Source: an uncultured Clostridia bacterium (lineage in GTDB: Bacteria; Bacillota; Clostridia; Oscillospirales; Ruminococcaceae). From it: DNA of 64,000 nt. The DNA lies in contig CALXGT010000013.1 of NCBI GenBank assembly GCA_944387915.1, positions 22,832-86,831 of the forward strand, written 5' to 3'. Shown in pieces: positions 25,349 to 33,237 of the stretch. Position 1 is the first letter of the stretch. The number at the start of each line of letters is the position of its first letter. Position numbers and translations under genes: made by a program. The notes below the pieces were generated by a model. It was given only the letters and a program-made list of their open reading frames with translations, was not told where the DNA came from and made no database searches.

Positions 25349-27961
25349 TTATGCGTTCTCGCCGTAGTAGGCTCTCAGGTACATGTCCTTAATCTCGCTC
25401 ATCAAAGGATAACGGGGGTTGGCGCCGGTGCACTGGTCATCGAAAGCCTGCTCCACCATATCGTCCAACCGGTCTAAGAAGTCTTTCTCATCAATACCGT
25501 ATTCCTTGATGGTCTTCTTAATGCCGATCTTCTCTTTCAACTCATCGATGCCCTTAATCAAAGCTTCCAGCTTCTCTTCATCGGTCTTGCCCTTGAAGCC
25601 AAGGTAATCAGCAACTTCCGCATAACGAGCTAAGGTATGAGGATGATCGTACTGGGAGAAGGTACCCATCTTTAAGGGCGCCTCAGCAGCGTTAAAGCGA
25701 AGAACCTCGTCGATCATCAACGCGTTGGCAATACCGTGAGGCAGATGATGGAACGCGCCCAGCTTATGCGCCATAGAGTGGCAGACGCCTAAGAACGCGT
25801 TGGCAAAAGCCATACCGGCCATGGTCGCCGCGTTGGCCATCTTCTCTCTGGCAACCGGATCGTTGGGACCGTTGTCGTAAGCTCTGGGGAGGTATTCGAA
25901 GATCATCTTCAAAGCCCGCATCGCCAGACCGTCGGTGTAATCGGTCGCCATCACCGAAGCGATCGCTTCCAGCGCATGGGTGACCGCATCAATACCAGAT
26001 GCAGAGGTCAGGCTCTTGGGAGCGGTCATATGAAGATCCGCGTCTACGATCGCCATATTGGGCATCAGCTCGTAGTCCGCTAATGGATATTTTACGCCGG
26101 TCTTCTCGTCAGTGATAACCGCAAAGGGGGTAACCTCAGAACCGGTACCAGCGGAGGTGGGGATGGCGATGAAGTACGCCTTTTCGCCCATCTTCGGGAA
26201 GGTATAAACTCTCTTGCGGATATCGATAAAGCGCATCGCCATATCCATAAAGTCCGCCTCGGGATGCTCGTACATCACCCACATGATCTTCGCAGCGTCC
26301 ATAGGAGAACCACCGCCCAAGGCGATGATGACATCCGGCTCAAAAGCGCGCATCAATTCGGTACCCTCTTTGGCGCAAGCTAAAGTGGGATCGGGAGCGA
26401 CGTTGGAGAAGGTGGTATGGATAATGCCCATCTCGTCTAACTTATCGGTGACCGCTTTGGTAAAGCCGCTCTTATATAAGAAGCTATCGGTAACGATAAA
26501 GGCTCTCTTCTTGCCCATGACCGTCTTAAGCTCATCCAAGGCGACAGGCAGGCATCCTTTCTTAATGTATACTTTCTCCGGTGCTCTGAACCAAAGCATA
26601 TTTTCCCTTCTTTCCGCAACGGTCTTGATGTTCAATAAGTGTTTCACGCCGACGTTCTCGCTCACCGAGTTGCCACCCCAGGAGCCGCATCCAAGGGTCA
26701 GAGAAGGAGCCAGCTTGAAGTTATACAGATCACCGATACCGCCATGAGAAGAGGGAGTATTGACCAAAATACGGCAGGTTTTCATCCGATTGGCAAAGGC
26801 GTCGATCTTCGCTTTTTCCGTTACCGCATTCAGATAAATGGAAGAAGTATGACCGTAACCGCCGTCCGCGATTAAATGCTCCGCTTTATCGAACGCGTCG
26901 TCCAAATCCTTCGCCCGGTACATCGCCAAAACGGGAGACAGTTTTTCGTGGGCGAATTCCTCGCTGATATCTACCGACTCCACTTCACCGATGAGGACCT
27001 TGGTGTTCTCGGGAACCTCAACGTTGGCAAGAGAGGCAATGGTGTGCGCGGTCTGACCTACGATCTTGGCGTTCAAAGCGCCGTTAATCAAAATGGTCTT
27101 TCTGACCTTCTCGGTCTCTTCGGGATTGAGGAAATAGCATCCTCTGTAGGCGAATTCCTTTTTGACCTTGTCGTAGATCTTATCCAAAACGATAACCGAC
27201 TGCTCGGAAGCGCAGATCATACCGTTATCAAAAGTCTTGGAGTGAATGATGGAGTTGACCGCCAAAAGGATGTCCGCGGTATCGTCGATAATAGCGGGCG
27301 TATTGCCGGCGCCAACGCCCAAAGCCGGCTTACCGCTGGAATAAGCGGATTTGACCATGCCGGGGCCGCCGGTAGCGAGAATAACATCCAGCTCTTTCAT
27401 AATGGTAGTGGTCATCTCTAAGCTGGGAACGTCGATCCAGGAAATGATGTCCTCGGGAGCGCCCGCAGCAACCGCCGCTTCCAAAACCACTTTCGCCGCC
27501 GCAATGGTGGATTTTTTCGCTCTGGGGTGGGGGCTGATGATAATGCCGTTGCGGGTCTTTAAAGCGATCAAAGTTTTAAAAATAGCCGTGGACGTGGGGT
27601 TGGTGGTAGGAATGATCGCCGCAATCACGCCAAGGGGTTCCGCGACCTTCATAATGCCGAAGGTTTCGTCCCGCTCAATAATTCCCACCGTCTTGGTGTT
27701 CTTATATGCGTTATAAATGTACTCCGCCGCGTAGTTGTTTTTAATTACCTTATCCTCTACGACGCCCATACCGGTCTCTTCCACCGCCATTTTCGCGAGA
27801 GGGAGTCTGGCTTTATTCGCCGCGATAGCAGCCGCTTTGAAAATCTTGTCCACCTGCTCTTGAGAATAGGTGGAAAATTTCTTTTGCGCCGCTCTGACGC
27901 GCTCGATGGAGGCTAACAACGCGTCCATGCTGTCAATCACCGGGTAAACTTTCTGTTTCAT
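25349..27961 (-). CDS. adhE: AdhE, bifunctional acetaldehyde-CoA/alcohol dehydrogenase
   Basis: The 870-residue fusion has an N-terminal CoA-acylating aldehyde dehydrogenase with its catalytic Cys in NGMICASEQ near residue 250. The C-terminal iron-dependent alcohol dehydrogenase has GGGSPMDAAK and the metal histidines in CHSMAHKLGAFHHLPHG. It reduces acetyl-CoA to ethanol and consumes two NADH. It is the first gene of the redox operon, behind a promoter overlapped by a Rex operator. Confidence 0.98.
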   Translation of the reverse strand: MKQKVYPVIDSMDALLASIERVRAAQKKFSTYSQEQVDKIFKAAAIAANKARLPLAKMAVEETGMGVVEDKVIKNNYAAEYIYNAYKNTKTVGIIERDETFGIMKVAEPLGVIAAIIPTTNPTSTAIFKTLIALKTRNGIIISPHPRAKKSTIAAAKVVLEAAVAAGAPEDIISWIDVPSLEMTTTIMKELDVILATGGPGMVKSAYSSGKPALGVGAGNTPAIIDDTADILLAVNSIIHSKTFDNGMICASEQSVIVLDKIYDKVKKEFAYRGCYFLNPEETEKVRKTILINGALNAKIVGQTAHTIASLANVEVPENTKVLIGEVESVDISEEFAHEKLSPVLAMYRAKDLDDAFDKAEHLIADGGYGHTSSIYLNAVTEKAKIDAFANRMKTCRILVNTPSSHGGIGDLYNFKLAPSLTLGCGSWGGNSVSENVGVKHLLNIKTVAERRENMLWFRAPEKVYIKKGCLPVALDELKTVMGKKRAFIVTDSFLYKSGFTKAVTDKLDEMGIIHTTFSNVAPDPTLACAKEGTELMRAFEPDVIIALGGGSPMDAAKIMWVMYEHPEADFMDMAMRFIDIRKRVYTFPKMGEKAYFIAIPTSAGTGSEVTPFAVITDEKTGVKYPLADYELMPNMAIVDADLHMTAPKSLTSASGIDAVTHALEAIASVMATDYTDGLAMRALKMIFEYLPRAYDNGPNDPVAREKMANAATMAGMAFANAFLGVCHSMAHKLGAFHHLPHGIANALMIDEVLRFNAAEAPLKMGTFSQYDHPHTLARYAEVADYLGFKGKTDEEKLEALIKGIDELKEKIGIKKTIKEYGIDEKDFLDRLDDMVEQAFDDQCTGANPRYPLMSEIKDMYLRAYYGENA

Positions 27962-28011
27962 CTTCTAACCCCTTTTCTTTCTCGAACGCTTTCGCGCCCG
28001 TACACTCGATT

Positions 28012-28707
28012 TTACGTAGGATGTTGCTCTCTTAAGCTTGTTAATATTTTAACAGTTATCCTATGCTTTGTAAAATGTAAAATTGATATAGGCATTATGC
28101 TAATTATGATATAACAAACTTTAGTAAAAAAGACGAAAAAGGATCGTCTCTTTGGGCGGCAAATCATTGCCAGAGCTTCCTCTACATCGGGCATATCTAC
28201 CAAATCGGCAGCATAGTGGGCGTGCGCCACCGTCAAATCCTTCTCCAGTATGAAGAAAGCGGGCAGCTGCTGTTCGTTGCCTTCGTATTCGCCATGGGTA
28301 ATGCCCATTTCTCGAATCGCGTTAAATTTCTTCGCCATTCGTTCCTTCCCCGCCTCGCTTTCCGGGCGAAGCTGTTCCATCGACTGGGCAGGATCAATGG
28401 AAAGGCTGCGGTAAATTTCCTGATCCGGATCGCAAAGGATCTCGAAAGGAAGTCCCCCGGGGTAAGTCTTTCGAATATTTTCGACGCTGCTTTGCATCAA
28501 TACCAGCAAAGAAACGCCTTTTTTGGCAAACGCTTCGGCATGGGAAGAGAGCTCATCCACGTCATACCGGCAACTGGGGCAGCCGATATACCGAAGCACC
28601 CAGATAAGGGTCTTTTTTTGAACTATCTCCGAAAGTCGGCAAGAGCCGCGAAACGCGGTTTGAACCAAAAAATCCGGCATTTTTTCTCCTGGCTTGATTC
28701 TCGCCAT
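28012..28707 (-). CDS. Peroxiredoxin-like (AhpC/TSA, PRX-like2) protein with run-on C-terminus
   Basis: Residues 1-185 form a thioredoxin-fold peroxiredoxin-like domain, with the redox motif GCPSCRYDVDEL near residue 43 and typical segments LIWVLRYIG and LPAFFILEKD. The expected end is near EEALAMI. The frame instead continues 46 more residues of low-complexity, hydrophobic and basic sequence (from about CRPKRRSFFVFF) through a terminator hairpin and the whole adhE promoter to a TAA at 28012. A one-base shift near 28167 would give an immediate TGA. The tail is therefore either a sequencing error, a lost stop, or regulation by a non-stop message. Confidence 0.75.
   Translation of the reverse strand: MARIKPGEKMPDFLVQTAFRGSCRLSEIVQKKTLIWVLRYIGCPSCRYDVDELSSHAEAFAKKGVSLLVLMQSSVENIRKTYPGGLPFEILCDPDQEIYRSLSIDPAQSMEQLRPESEAGKERMAKKFNAIREMGITHGEYEGNEQQLPAFFILEKDLTVAHAHYAADLVDMPDVEEALAMICRPKRRSFFVFFTKVCYIIISIMPISILHFTKHRITVKILTSLREQHPT
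28038..28055. promoter_or_regulatory. Rex operator of adhE
   Basis: On the minus strand the 18 bases read CTGTTAA-AATA-TTAACAA, matching the clostridial Rex consensus TTGTTAA-N4-TTAACAA at 13 of 14 defined positions. It overlaps the -10 box, so Rex binding would block transcription. Rex leaves DNA when NADH rises, which suits an NADH-consuming enzyme. Confidence 0.88.
28046..28074 (-). promoter_or_regulatory. Promoter of the adhE-hydrogenase operon
   Basis: TTTACA (28074-28069), 17 bases, TAAAAT (28051-28046). The start would be near 28039, leaving a leader of about 78 bases before adhE. Confidence 0.75.
28125..28152 (-). terminator. Terminator hairpin inside the 3' end of the peroxiredoxin-like frame
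   Basis: AGACGA (28149-28144) pairs with TCGTCT (28136-28131), extended by A-U/G-U pairs, followed by TTTTTT on the minus strand. It lies more than 100 bases before the in-frame stop of the gene it would terminate. Confidence 0.6.
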
Positions 28708-28733
28708 CCTATCCTTCCTTTCCTTTTTTTCTC

Positions 28734-28808
28734 ATTGTACCATATTTTTTCGCGGCTGCATAGCTTTTCCGCCTTTCTCTGTTCAAAATTTCAAAAATAT
28801 GGTACAAT
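28734..28808. promoter_or_regulatory. Divergent promoters as a mirror pair, peroxiredoxin-like gene and tex
   Basis: The 16-base sequence AAAAATATGGTACAAT at 28793-28808 (plus strand) recurs exactly on the minus strand at 28749-28734. Each copy supplies an extended -10 (TGG-TACAAT) for the gene it faces. The -35 regions are weak. The 43-base gap between the arms has no other feature. Confidence 0.65.
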
Positions 28809-28845
28809 AAAGGCATCTCAGCAACGAACGGAGAGATGGATAACT

Positions 28846-30999
28846 GTGAACGAAACAATTTTGCAAACCCTGATTGACGAATTTTCCCTAAAGCCCACCC
28901 ATGCCGAAAATCTGTACCGGCTCTTAGAGGAGGGAAATACCGTCCCGTTTATCTCCCGCTACCGGAAAGAGCAAACGGGATCGGCCGATGACCAGCTGGT
29001 CCGCCAATTTTCCGAGCGAAAGGACTATCTTCAAAATCTTTGGAAACGGAAAGAAGAGATCCTTCGCTCCATCGAGGAGCAAGGAAAGCTTACCGATGAG
29101 TTAAAAGAGCAGATTCTCTCTGCCGCTACCATGACTGAAGCGGAGGACCTTTATCGTCCCTATAAGCCCAAGCGCAAAACCAGAGCGTCCGTAGCGAGAG
29201 AAAAAGGGCTTTCCCCTCTCGCCGAAGCCATCCTCGCCCAGGAGGATCAAAACGGCTTACCGGAGCTTTTAAATCAGTATATTGATCCGGAAAAGGGCGT
29301 AGAAACAGCGCAAGACGCCTTAAACGGCGCCAAAGATATCATTGCCGAAGACATTTCCGATTCCGCCGAGATCCGAAAACTGATGCGGGAGTATTTTCTG
29401 AAGCTGGGTGTGCTGTCCACCGAGGGAAAGGAAGGGATCGAAGCCTCCCCCTACAGCATGTACCAACAATTCAGCGAAAACGTCAGTAAACTGAAAGGAT
29501 ATAACATTTTAGCCATCAACCGGGCGGAACGGGAGGGCTTTTTAAAGGTCACCCTTTCGGGAAACGAGGACATCACCAAAGGCTACATTTACCGGCGGGT
29601 TTTAAAGGGAGAAGGGCCCTTAACCGACGCGGTTTTGGAGGCGGCGGATGACGCCTATGACCGGCTTCTGTTCCCATCCATCGAGCGGGAAATCCGTAAC
29701 GCCTTAACGGAAAGCGCCAACGAGCAATCTATCGCCACCTTTAAGCTGAATCTCCACCAGCTTTTGATGCAGCCTCCCGTCAAGGGGAAAACAGTTTTAG
29801 CGTTGGATCCGGCTTACCGCACCGGATGTAAAACCGCCGTAATCGACCCAACGGGAAAGGTTTTAGCTACCGCCGTCGTTTATCCGACGCCTCCCCAAAA
29901 TAAGGTGGAAGAGGCTAAAAAGATTTTGAAAAATTTGATTTTAAAGCACCATGTAGAAGTCCTCTCTATCGGAAACGGCACCGCTTCCAAGGAGACCGAG
30001 ATCTTCGCCGCCGAACTCATCAAAGAAATGAACTGCGGACTGTCTTATATGATGGTAAGCGAAGCGGGAGCGTCTGTCTACTCCGCGAGCAAACTTGCCG
30101 CGGCGGAATTTCCCGAATACGACGTTTCTCTGCGAAGCGCCGTCTCTATCGGGCGAAGGCTCCAAGATCCTCTGGCGGAGTTAGTCAAGATCGATCCCAA
30201 GGCCATCGGAGTAGGTCAATACCAGCACGATATGCCCCAAAACCAGCTTTCCGCCTCATTGGACGGCGTGGTGGAGGACTGCGTCAACTCGGTGGGCGTG
30301 GATTTAAATACCGCTTCCCCATCCCTCCTTTCCCACATAGCCGGACTTTCCTCTACCGTCGCGGGAAATATTGTGGAATACCGGGAAAATAACGGCGCTT
30401 TCTCCTCTCGAAAGGAGCTTTTAAAGGTGCCGAAACTGGGAAAGAAAACCTTTGAACAGTGCGCCGGCTTTTTACGCATTCCGGAAAGCAAGAACTATCT
30501 TGATCGGACCGCTGTCCACCCCGAATCCTACGACGCCGCCGAAAAGCTTCTCTCCCTTTGCGGCTACTCTCTAAAAACGGATACCGATTTCTCCGAACTG
30601 GAAAGCAAAGTCAAAGCCTACGGCGCCGGGAAAGCGGCGGAAGAGATCGGCGTGGGAAGAGAGACCCTTTCGGATATGATGAAAGAGCTGACCAAGCCGG
30701 GACGAGACCCGAGAGACAGTCTCCCCGCCCCTTTGCTTCGCACCGACGTTATGGACTTAAACGATCTGAAACCGGGGATGAAGATGAAAGGGACCGTTCG
30801 AAATATTGTGGATTTCGGCGCTTTTATCGATATCGGCGTCCATCAGGACGGCTTAGTCCATATCTCCAAAATCACCAACCGATTTATCCGTCATCCCTCC
30901 GAAATGTTAAAGGTGGGAGATATCGTGGATGTCACCGTGTTGGATGTAGACCCCAAAAAGAAGCGGATCTCCCTTACTATGCGAAACGAAAAATCGTAA
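28846..30999 (+). CDS. tex: Tex-family RNA-binding transcription accessory protein
   Basis: The 717-residue protein has the Tex layout: N-terminal helical domain (FISRYRKEQTGSADD), YqgF-like domain (VLALDPAYRTGCKTAV), helix-hairpin-helix pair (LNTASPSLLSHIAGL) and a C-terminal S1 domain (GMKMKGTVRNIVDFGAFIDIG). Tex associates with RNA polymerase and nucleic acids. The start is GTG at 28846 with GGAGAG ten bases upstream; a longer frame to the left is only antisense to the peroxiredoxin-like gene. Confidence 0.96.
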   Translation: MNETILQTLIDEFSLKPTHAENLYRLLEEGNTVPFISRYRKEQTGSADDQLVRQFSERKDYLQNLWKRKEEILRSIEEQGKLTDELKEQILSAATMTEAEDLYRPYKPKRKTRASVAREKGLSPLAEAILAQEDQNGLPELLNQYIDPEKGVETAQDALNGAKDIIAEDISDSAEIRKLMREYFLKLGVLSTEGKEGIEASPYSMYQQFSENVSKLKGYNILAINRAEREGFLKVTLSGNEDITKGYIYRRVLKGEGPLTDAVLEAADDAYDRLLFPSIEREIRNALTESANEQSIATFKLNLHQLLMQPPVKGKTVLALDPAYRTGCKTAVIDPTGKVLATAVVYPTPPQNKVEEAKKILKNLILKHHVEVLSIGNGTASKETEIFAAELIKEMNCGLSYMMVSEAGASVYSASKLAAAEFPEYDVSLRSAVSIGRRLQDPLAELVKIDPKAIGVGQYQHDMPQNQLSASLDGVVEDCVNSVGVDLNTASPSLLSHIAGLSSTVAGNIVEYRENNGAFSSRKELLKVPKLGKKTFEQCAGFLRIPESKNYLDRTAVHPESYDAAEKLLSLCGYSLKTDTDFSELESKVKAYGAGKAAEEIGVGRETLSDMMKELTKPGRDPRDSLPAPLLRTDVMDLNDLKPGMKMKGTVRNIVDFGAFIDIGVHQDGLVHISKITNRFIRHPSEMLKVGDIVDVTVLDVDPKKKRISLTMRNEKS

Positions 31000-31000
31000 A

Positions 31001-31031
31001 AAAAGAGCCGGTTTTTACCGGCTCTTTTTTT
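31001..31031. terminator. Bidirectional terminator between tex and the carboxypeptidase gene
   Basis: GAGCCGGT (31005-31012) pairs with ACCGGCTC (31017-31024), flanked by A4 on the left and T7 on the right. It serves both convergent genes. Confidence 0.9.
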
Positions 31032-32367
31032 AAAACCGTCTTCTTCTCCGACGGCGGCGCTTTTTATTATACATGACCATATATGCCACATACAAAGCGA
31101 CTATCAGCAGCAAAAGCACCACGGCCAATTTCACCCACAGGGATCCGAAAAAGCCTTTCAACTTACTCAAAAAGTAAAGCCATCCGTCCCGTTCCAATGT
31201 CTCGCCTGCCACCAGATCTACCGTAGCGATCAGCTTGTCCGCCAGACGGATCTCCATGGTCCCTAAAACGTCTCCCTCATTAACGGGTGCGTCTACCGAT
31301 TCCTGTAACACCAAAACCTTTTGGATAGAAGACTCGATATCAATATCCTTGCGCAAAAGATAATCCACATCTTCAGCGGGAAATACCGAAACCACATCCT
31401 TGTCCTTGACCAAATTGACCTTGACCTGTCCTTCCACAGAAGAGGTCTTCACCACCGAACGCACCGACCAGTTGTCAAACGCCCAGTCGTACAGCTTCTT
31501 AGCGTCCACATAGGACATATTGTCGCTGATTTCGTCTCCATTATCATAGTAGATGGGAGCGCCCAAAGTCACCAGGGTATAGCTATAGGCGTCTTTCACC
31601 GCCATAGAAACCAGGTTTCGTCCGCTCTCATCCGTCGTGCCGGTTTTGATTCCCCGGATGTACGGGTAGTACCATGAACCGCCCCGGTTCGGGTCCATCA
31701 TAGTGTTCGTGTGGTAGATGGTGCGAGGCTCGGAATGCTTGTTGGTAGCGGGCATTTCGTAGCTGTTGCTACAGGCAATCTGGGCAAAAATGGGATTTTC
31801 CATCGCGTAAGCGGTAATTTTATACATATCCTCCGCCGTGGTATACTGGTTATCATCGTGGAGGCCATGGGGGTTGACAAAATAGGTGTCGTTAGCGCCG
31901 ATCTCCTTCGCTTTATCATTCATCATGGCGATAAACTGATCCGGTTGCCCGCCGGAGATATAGTCGGCGATAATCCCCGCCGCTTCACAGGCGGAACGCA
32001 GCATCAGCGCGTACAAAAGGTCGATCATCCGCACCTCTTCCCCATGGCGGATATCGGCGTTGGAAGCATTCAGCCCCCATAACTGATCGAAAACATAAGT
32101 AGGCGCCGTCGCCACCGATCCTTCCAAATCGTCGCAATTTTCAATGGCAACAATTGCCGTCATAATCTTCGTCAGAGAAGCGGGATACATCTTTTCATTG
32201 GCGTTTTTCTCGTAAATTACAAGCCCGGTCTCATTATTCACCAGGTAGACAGCCTCACTGGAAACCTCAAATCCCAATTCCGGGTCCACTTCGGCATAAG
32301 CAAAGCAAGGCAACAACGTGCTCAGTAAAACAGAAATTCCCACAACCAGAGCGGCTATTTTTCTCAT
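31030..32367 (-). CDS. D-alanyl-D-alanine carboxypeptidase (S11, PBP5-like)
   Basis: The 445-residue protein has a signal peptide (MRKIAALVVGISVLLSTLL ... CFAYA), the S11 catalytic SxxK in ASLTKIMTA and KTG in IKTGTTDESG. The position of the usual SxN reads SAC (MLRSACEAAG). A C-terminal beta domain, a membrane helix (VVLLLLIVALYVAYM) and a tail of about ten basic residues follow. It trims the terminal D-Ala of peptidoglycan. The start at 32367 follows GGGGAGG; an upstream in-frame ATG was rejected because it lacks a signal peptide. Confidence 0.92.
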   Translation of the reverse strand: MRKIAALVVGISVLLSTLLPCFAYAEVDPELGFEVSSEAVYLVNNETGLVIYEKNANEKMYPASLTKIMTAIVAIENCDDLEGSVATAPTYVFDQLWGLNASNADIRHGEEVRMIDLLYALMLRSACEAAGIIADYISGGQPDQFIAMMNDKAKEIGANDTYFVNPHGLHDDNQYTTAEDMYKITAYAMENPIFAQIACSNSYEMPATNKHSEPRTIYHTNTMMDPNRGGSWYYPYIRGIKTGTTDESGRNLVSMAVKDAYSYTLVTLGAPIYYDNGDEISDNMSYVDAKKLYDWAFDNWSVRSVVKTSSVEGQVKVNLVKDKDVVSVFPAEDVDYLLRKDIDIESSIQKVLVLQESVDAPVNEGDVLGTMEIRLADKLIATVDLVAGETLERDGWLYFLSKLKGFFGSLWVKLAVVLLLLIVALYVAYMVMYNKKRRRRRRRRF

Positions 32368-32414
32368 GGCAATCCTCCCCTTATTTTTATTGTCATTTTC
32401 CTGCTGATACAAAC

Positions 32415-32443
32415 AGTATACCATAAAAAGAGAGGGCTGAAAA
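32415..32443 (-). promoter_or_regulatory. Promoter of the carboxypeptidase gene
   Basis: TTTTCA (32443-32438), 17 bases, TATACT (32420-32415), with TATGG before the -10 (extended -10). Confidence 0.6.
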
Positions 32444-32530
32444 GGGGGGAATCCCGTTCTTTTCCCCAAAAAGCGACAAAAAGAAAGAGAATTTTTGTTC
32501 CTGCTTAAAAAATTTGGCAATACCTTTTCG

Positions 32531-32566
32531 AAAACAAAACGGCGCGAACCTTTCGGTTCGCGCCGT
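32531..32566 (-). terminator. Intrinsic terminator of hsp20
   Basis: ACGGCGCGAACC and GGTTCGCGCCGT form a perfect 12-pair stem with a GAAA loop on the minus strand, followed by TTTGTTTT. Confidence 0.92.
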
Positions 32567-32602
32567 CTCACCGGTTACACTCCCATATCCTCAGGGGCGT
32601 TT

Positions 32603-33025
32603 TTACTGGACTTCAATCTTCCTTGAAACAGGAGCTTCCGGCTGTTTCTTCGGAAGCGTCAGTTCCAAAATACCGTTTTGGTAATTGGCGGTAATATCCT
32701 CGGTGCGGATGCTCGAAACATCGAACCGACGCACGAAGGAACCGTACCGACGTTCCTTGCGGATGTACTGCTCTTCCTTCTCTTCTTTCTGCGCGCTGTG
32801 CTCCGCGCGGACCACCAAATTGTCTCCGTCCAGGTCAATGTGGATTTCCTCTTTGGTAAATCCCGGAAGCTCCGCTTCCAGCAGATAATGGTCGCCTTTA
32901 TCCAGGATGTCGGTTCTGAATTCAGCAAAGGCGTCAGAGAGTCCTCCAAAGAAGCTCTTCTCCATATCGTCAAAATAACGCGCTAAACTTTTTTGTCTGC
33001 GGTCAAAAGGTAACAGATCAAACAT
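32603..33025 (-). CDS. Hsp20/alpha-crystallin family small heat-shock protein
   Basis: The 140-residue chaperone has the alpha-crystallin domain from about residue 38 (YLLEAELPGFTKEEIHIDLDG) to the conserved NGILELTLPKK. It prevents aggregation of unfolded proteins. The ATG at 33025 has AGGAGG eight bases upstream; a TTG two codons earlier is less likely. The CIRCE element at 33167-33193 implies HrcA control. It is monocistronic. Confidence 0.95.
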   Translation of the reverse strand: MFDLLPFDRRQKSLARYFDDMEKSFFGGLSDAFAEFRTDILDKGDHYLLEAELPGFTKEEIHIDLDGDNLVVRAEHSAQKEEKEEQYIRKERRYGSFVRRFDVSSIRTEDITANYQNGILELTLPKKQPEAPVSRKIEVQ

Positions 33026-33110
33026 ACTCAAAACCTCCTAAAATTCATCTCATAAAAGAAGGAACCGGTGGGGGATCTCTCCGATCCGCTCCCTTTCTTT
33101 TATTGTCTTT

Positions 33111-33141
33111 AGTATACCGCCAATATATGAATAAATATCAA
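33111..33141 (-). promoter_or_regulatory. Candidate promoter of hsp20
   Basis: TATACT at 33116-33111 has CGG before it. The best -35 is TTGATA at 33141-33136 with a long 19-base spacer. It lies downstream of CIRCE, so an additional promoter closer to CIRCE may exist. Confidence 0.4.
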
Positions 33142-33166
33142 TAATTTTATGAACAAATCGTAAAAA

Positions 33167-33193
33167 TTAGCACTCTAAATTTAAGAGTGCTAA
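33167..33193. promoter_or_regulatory. CIRCE element (HrcA operator)
   Basis: TTAGCACTC-N9-GAGTGCTAA is an exact match to the CIRCE consensus. It lies 142 bases upstream of hsp20 and 11 bases from the argF terminator. hsp20 is the only nearby gene with a fitting function. Confidence 0.95.
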
Positions 33194-33203
33194 TTCATTT
33201 TCA

Positions 33204-33232
33204 AGAAAAAACCCGGCTGTCAGCCGGGCTTT
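33204..33232 (-). terminator. Intrinsic terminator of the arg genes
   Basis: CCCGGCT and AGCCGGG form a seven-pair stem with a three-base loop, extended by weaker pairs, and followed by TTTTTT on the minus strand. It lies after argF. Confidence 0.85.
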
Positions 33233-33237
33233 CTTTT

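Noticed and set aside
28216..28845. Extension of tex 210 codons further upstream
   Set aside because: This part is antisense to the peroxiredoxin-like gene; Tex proteins begin near the GTG at 28846, which has a ribosome-binding site.
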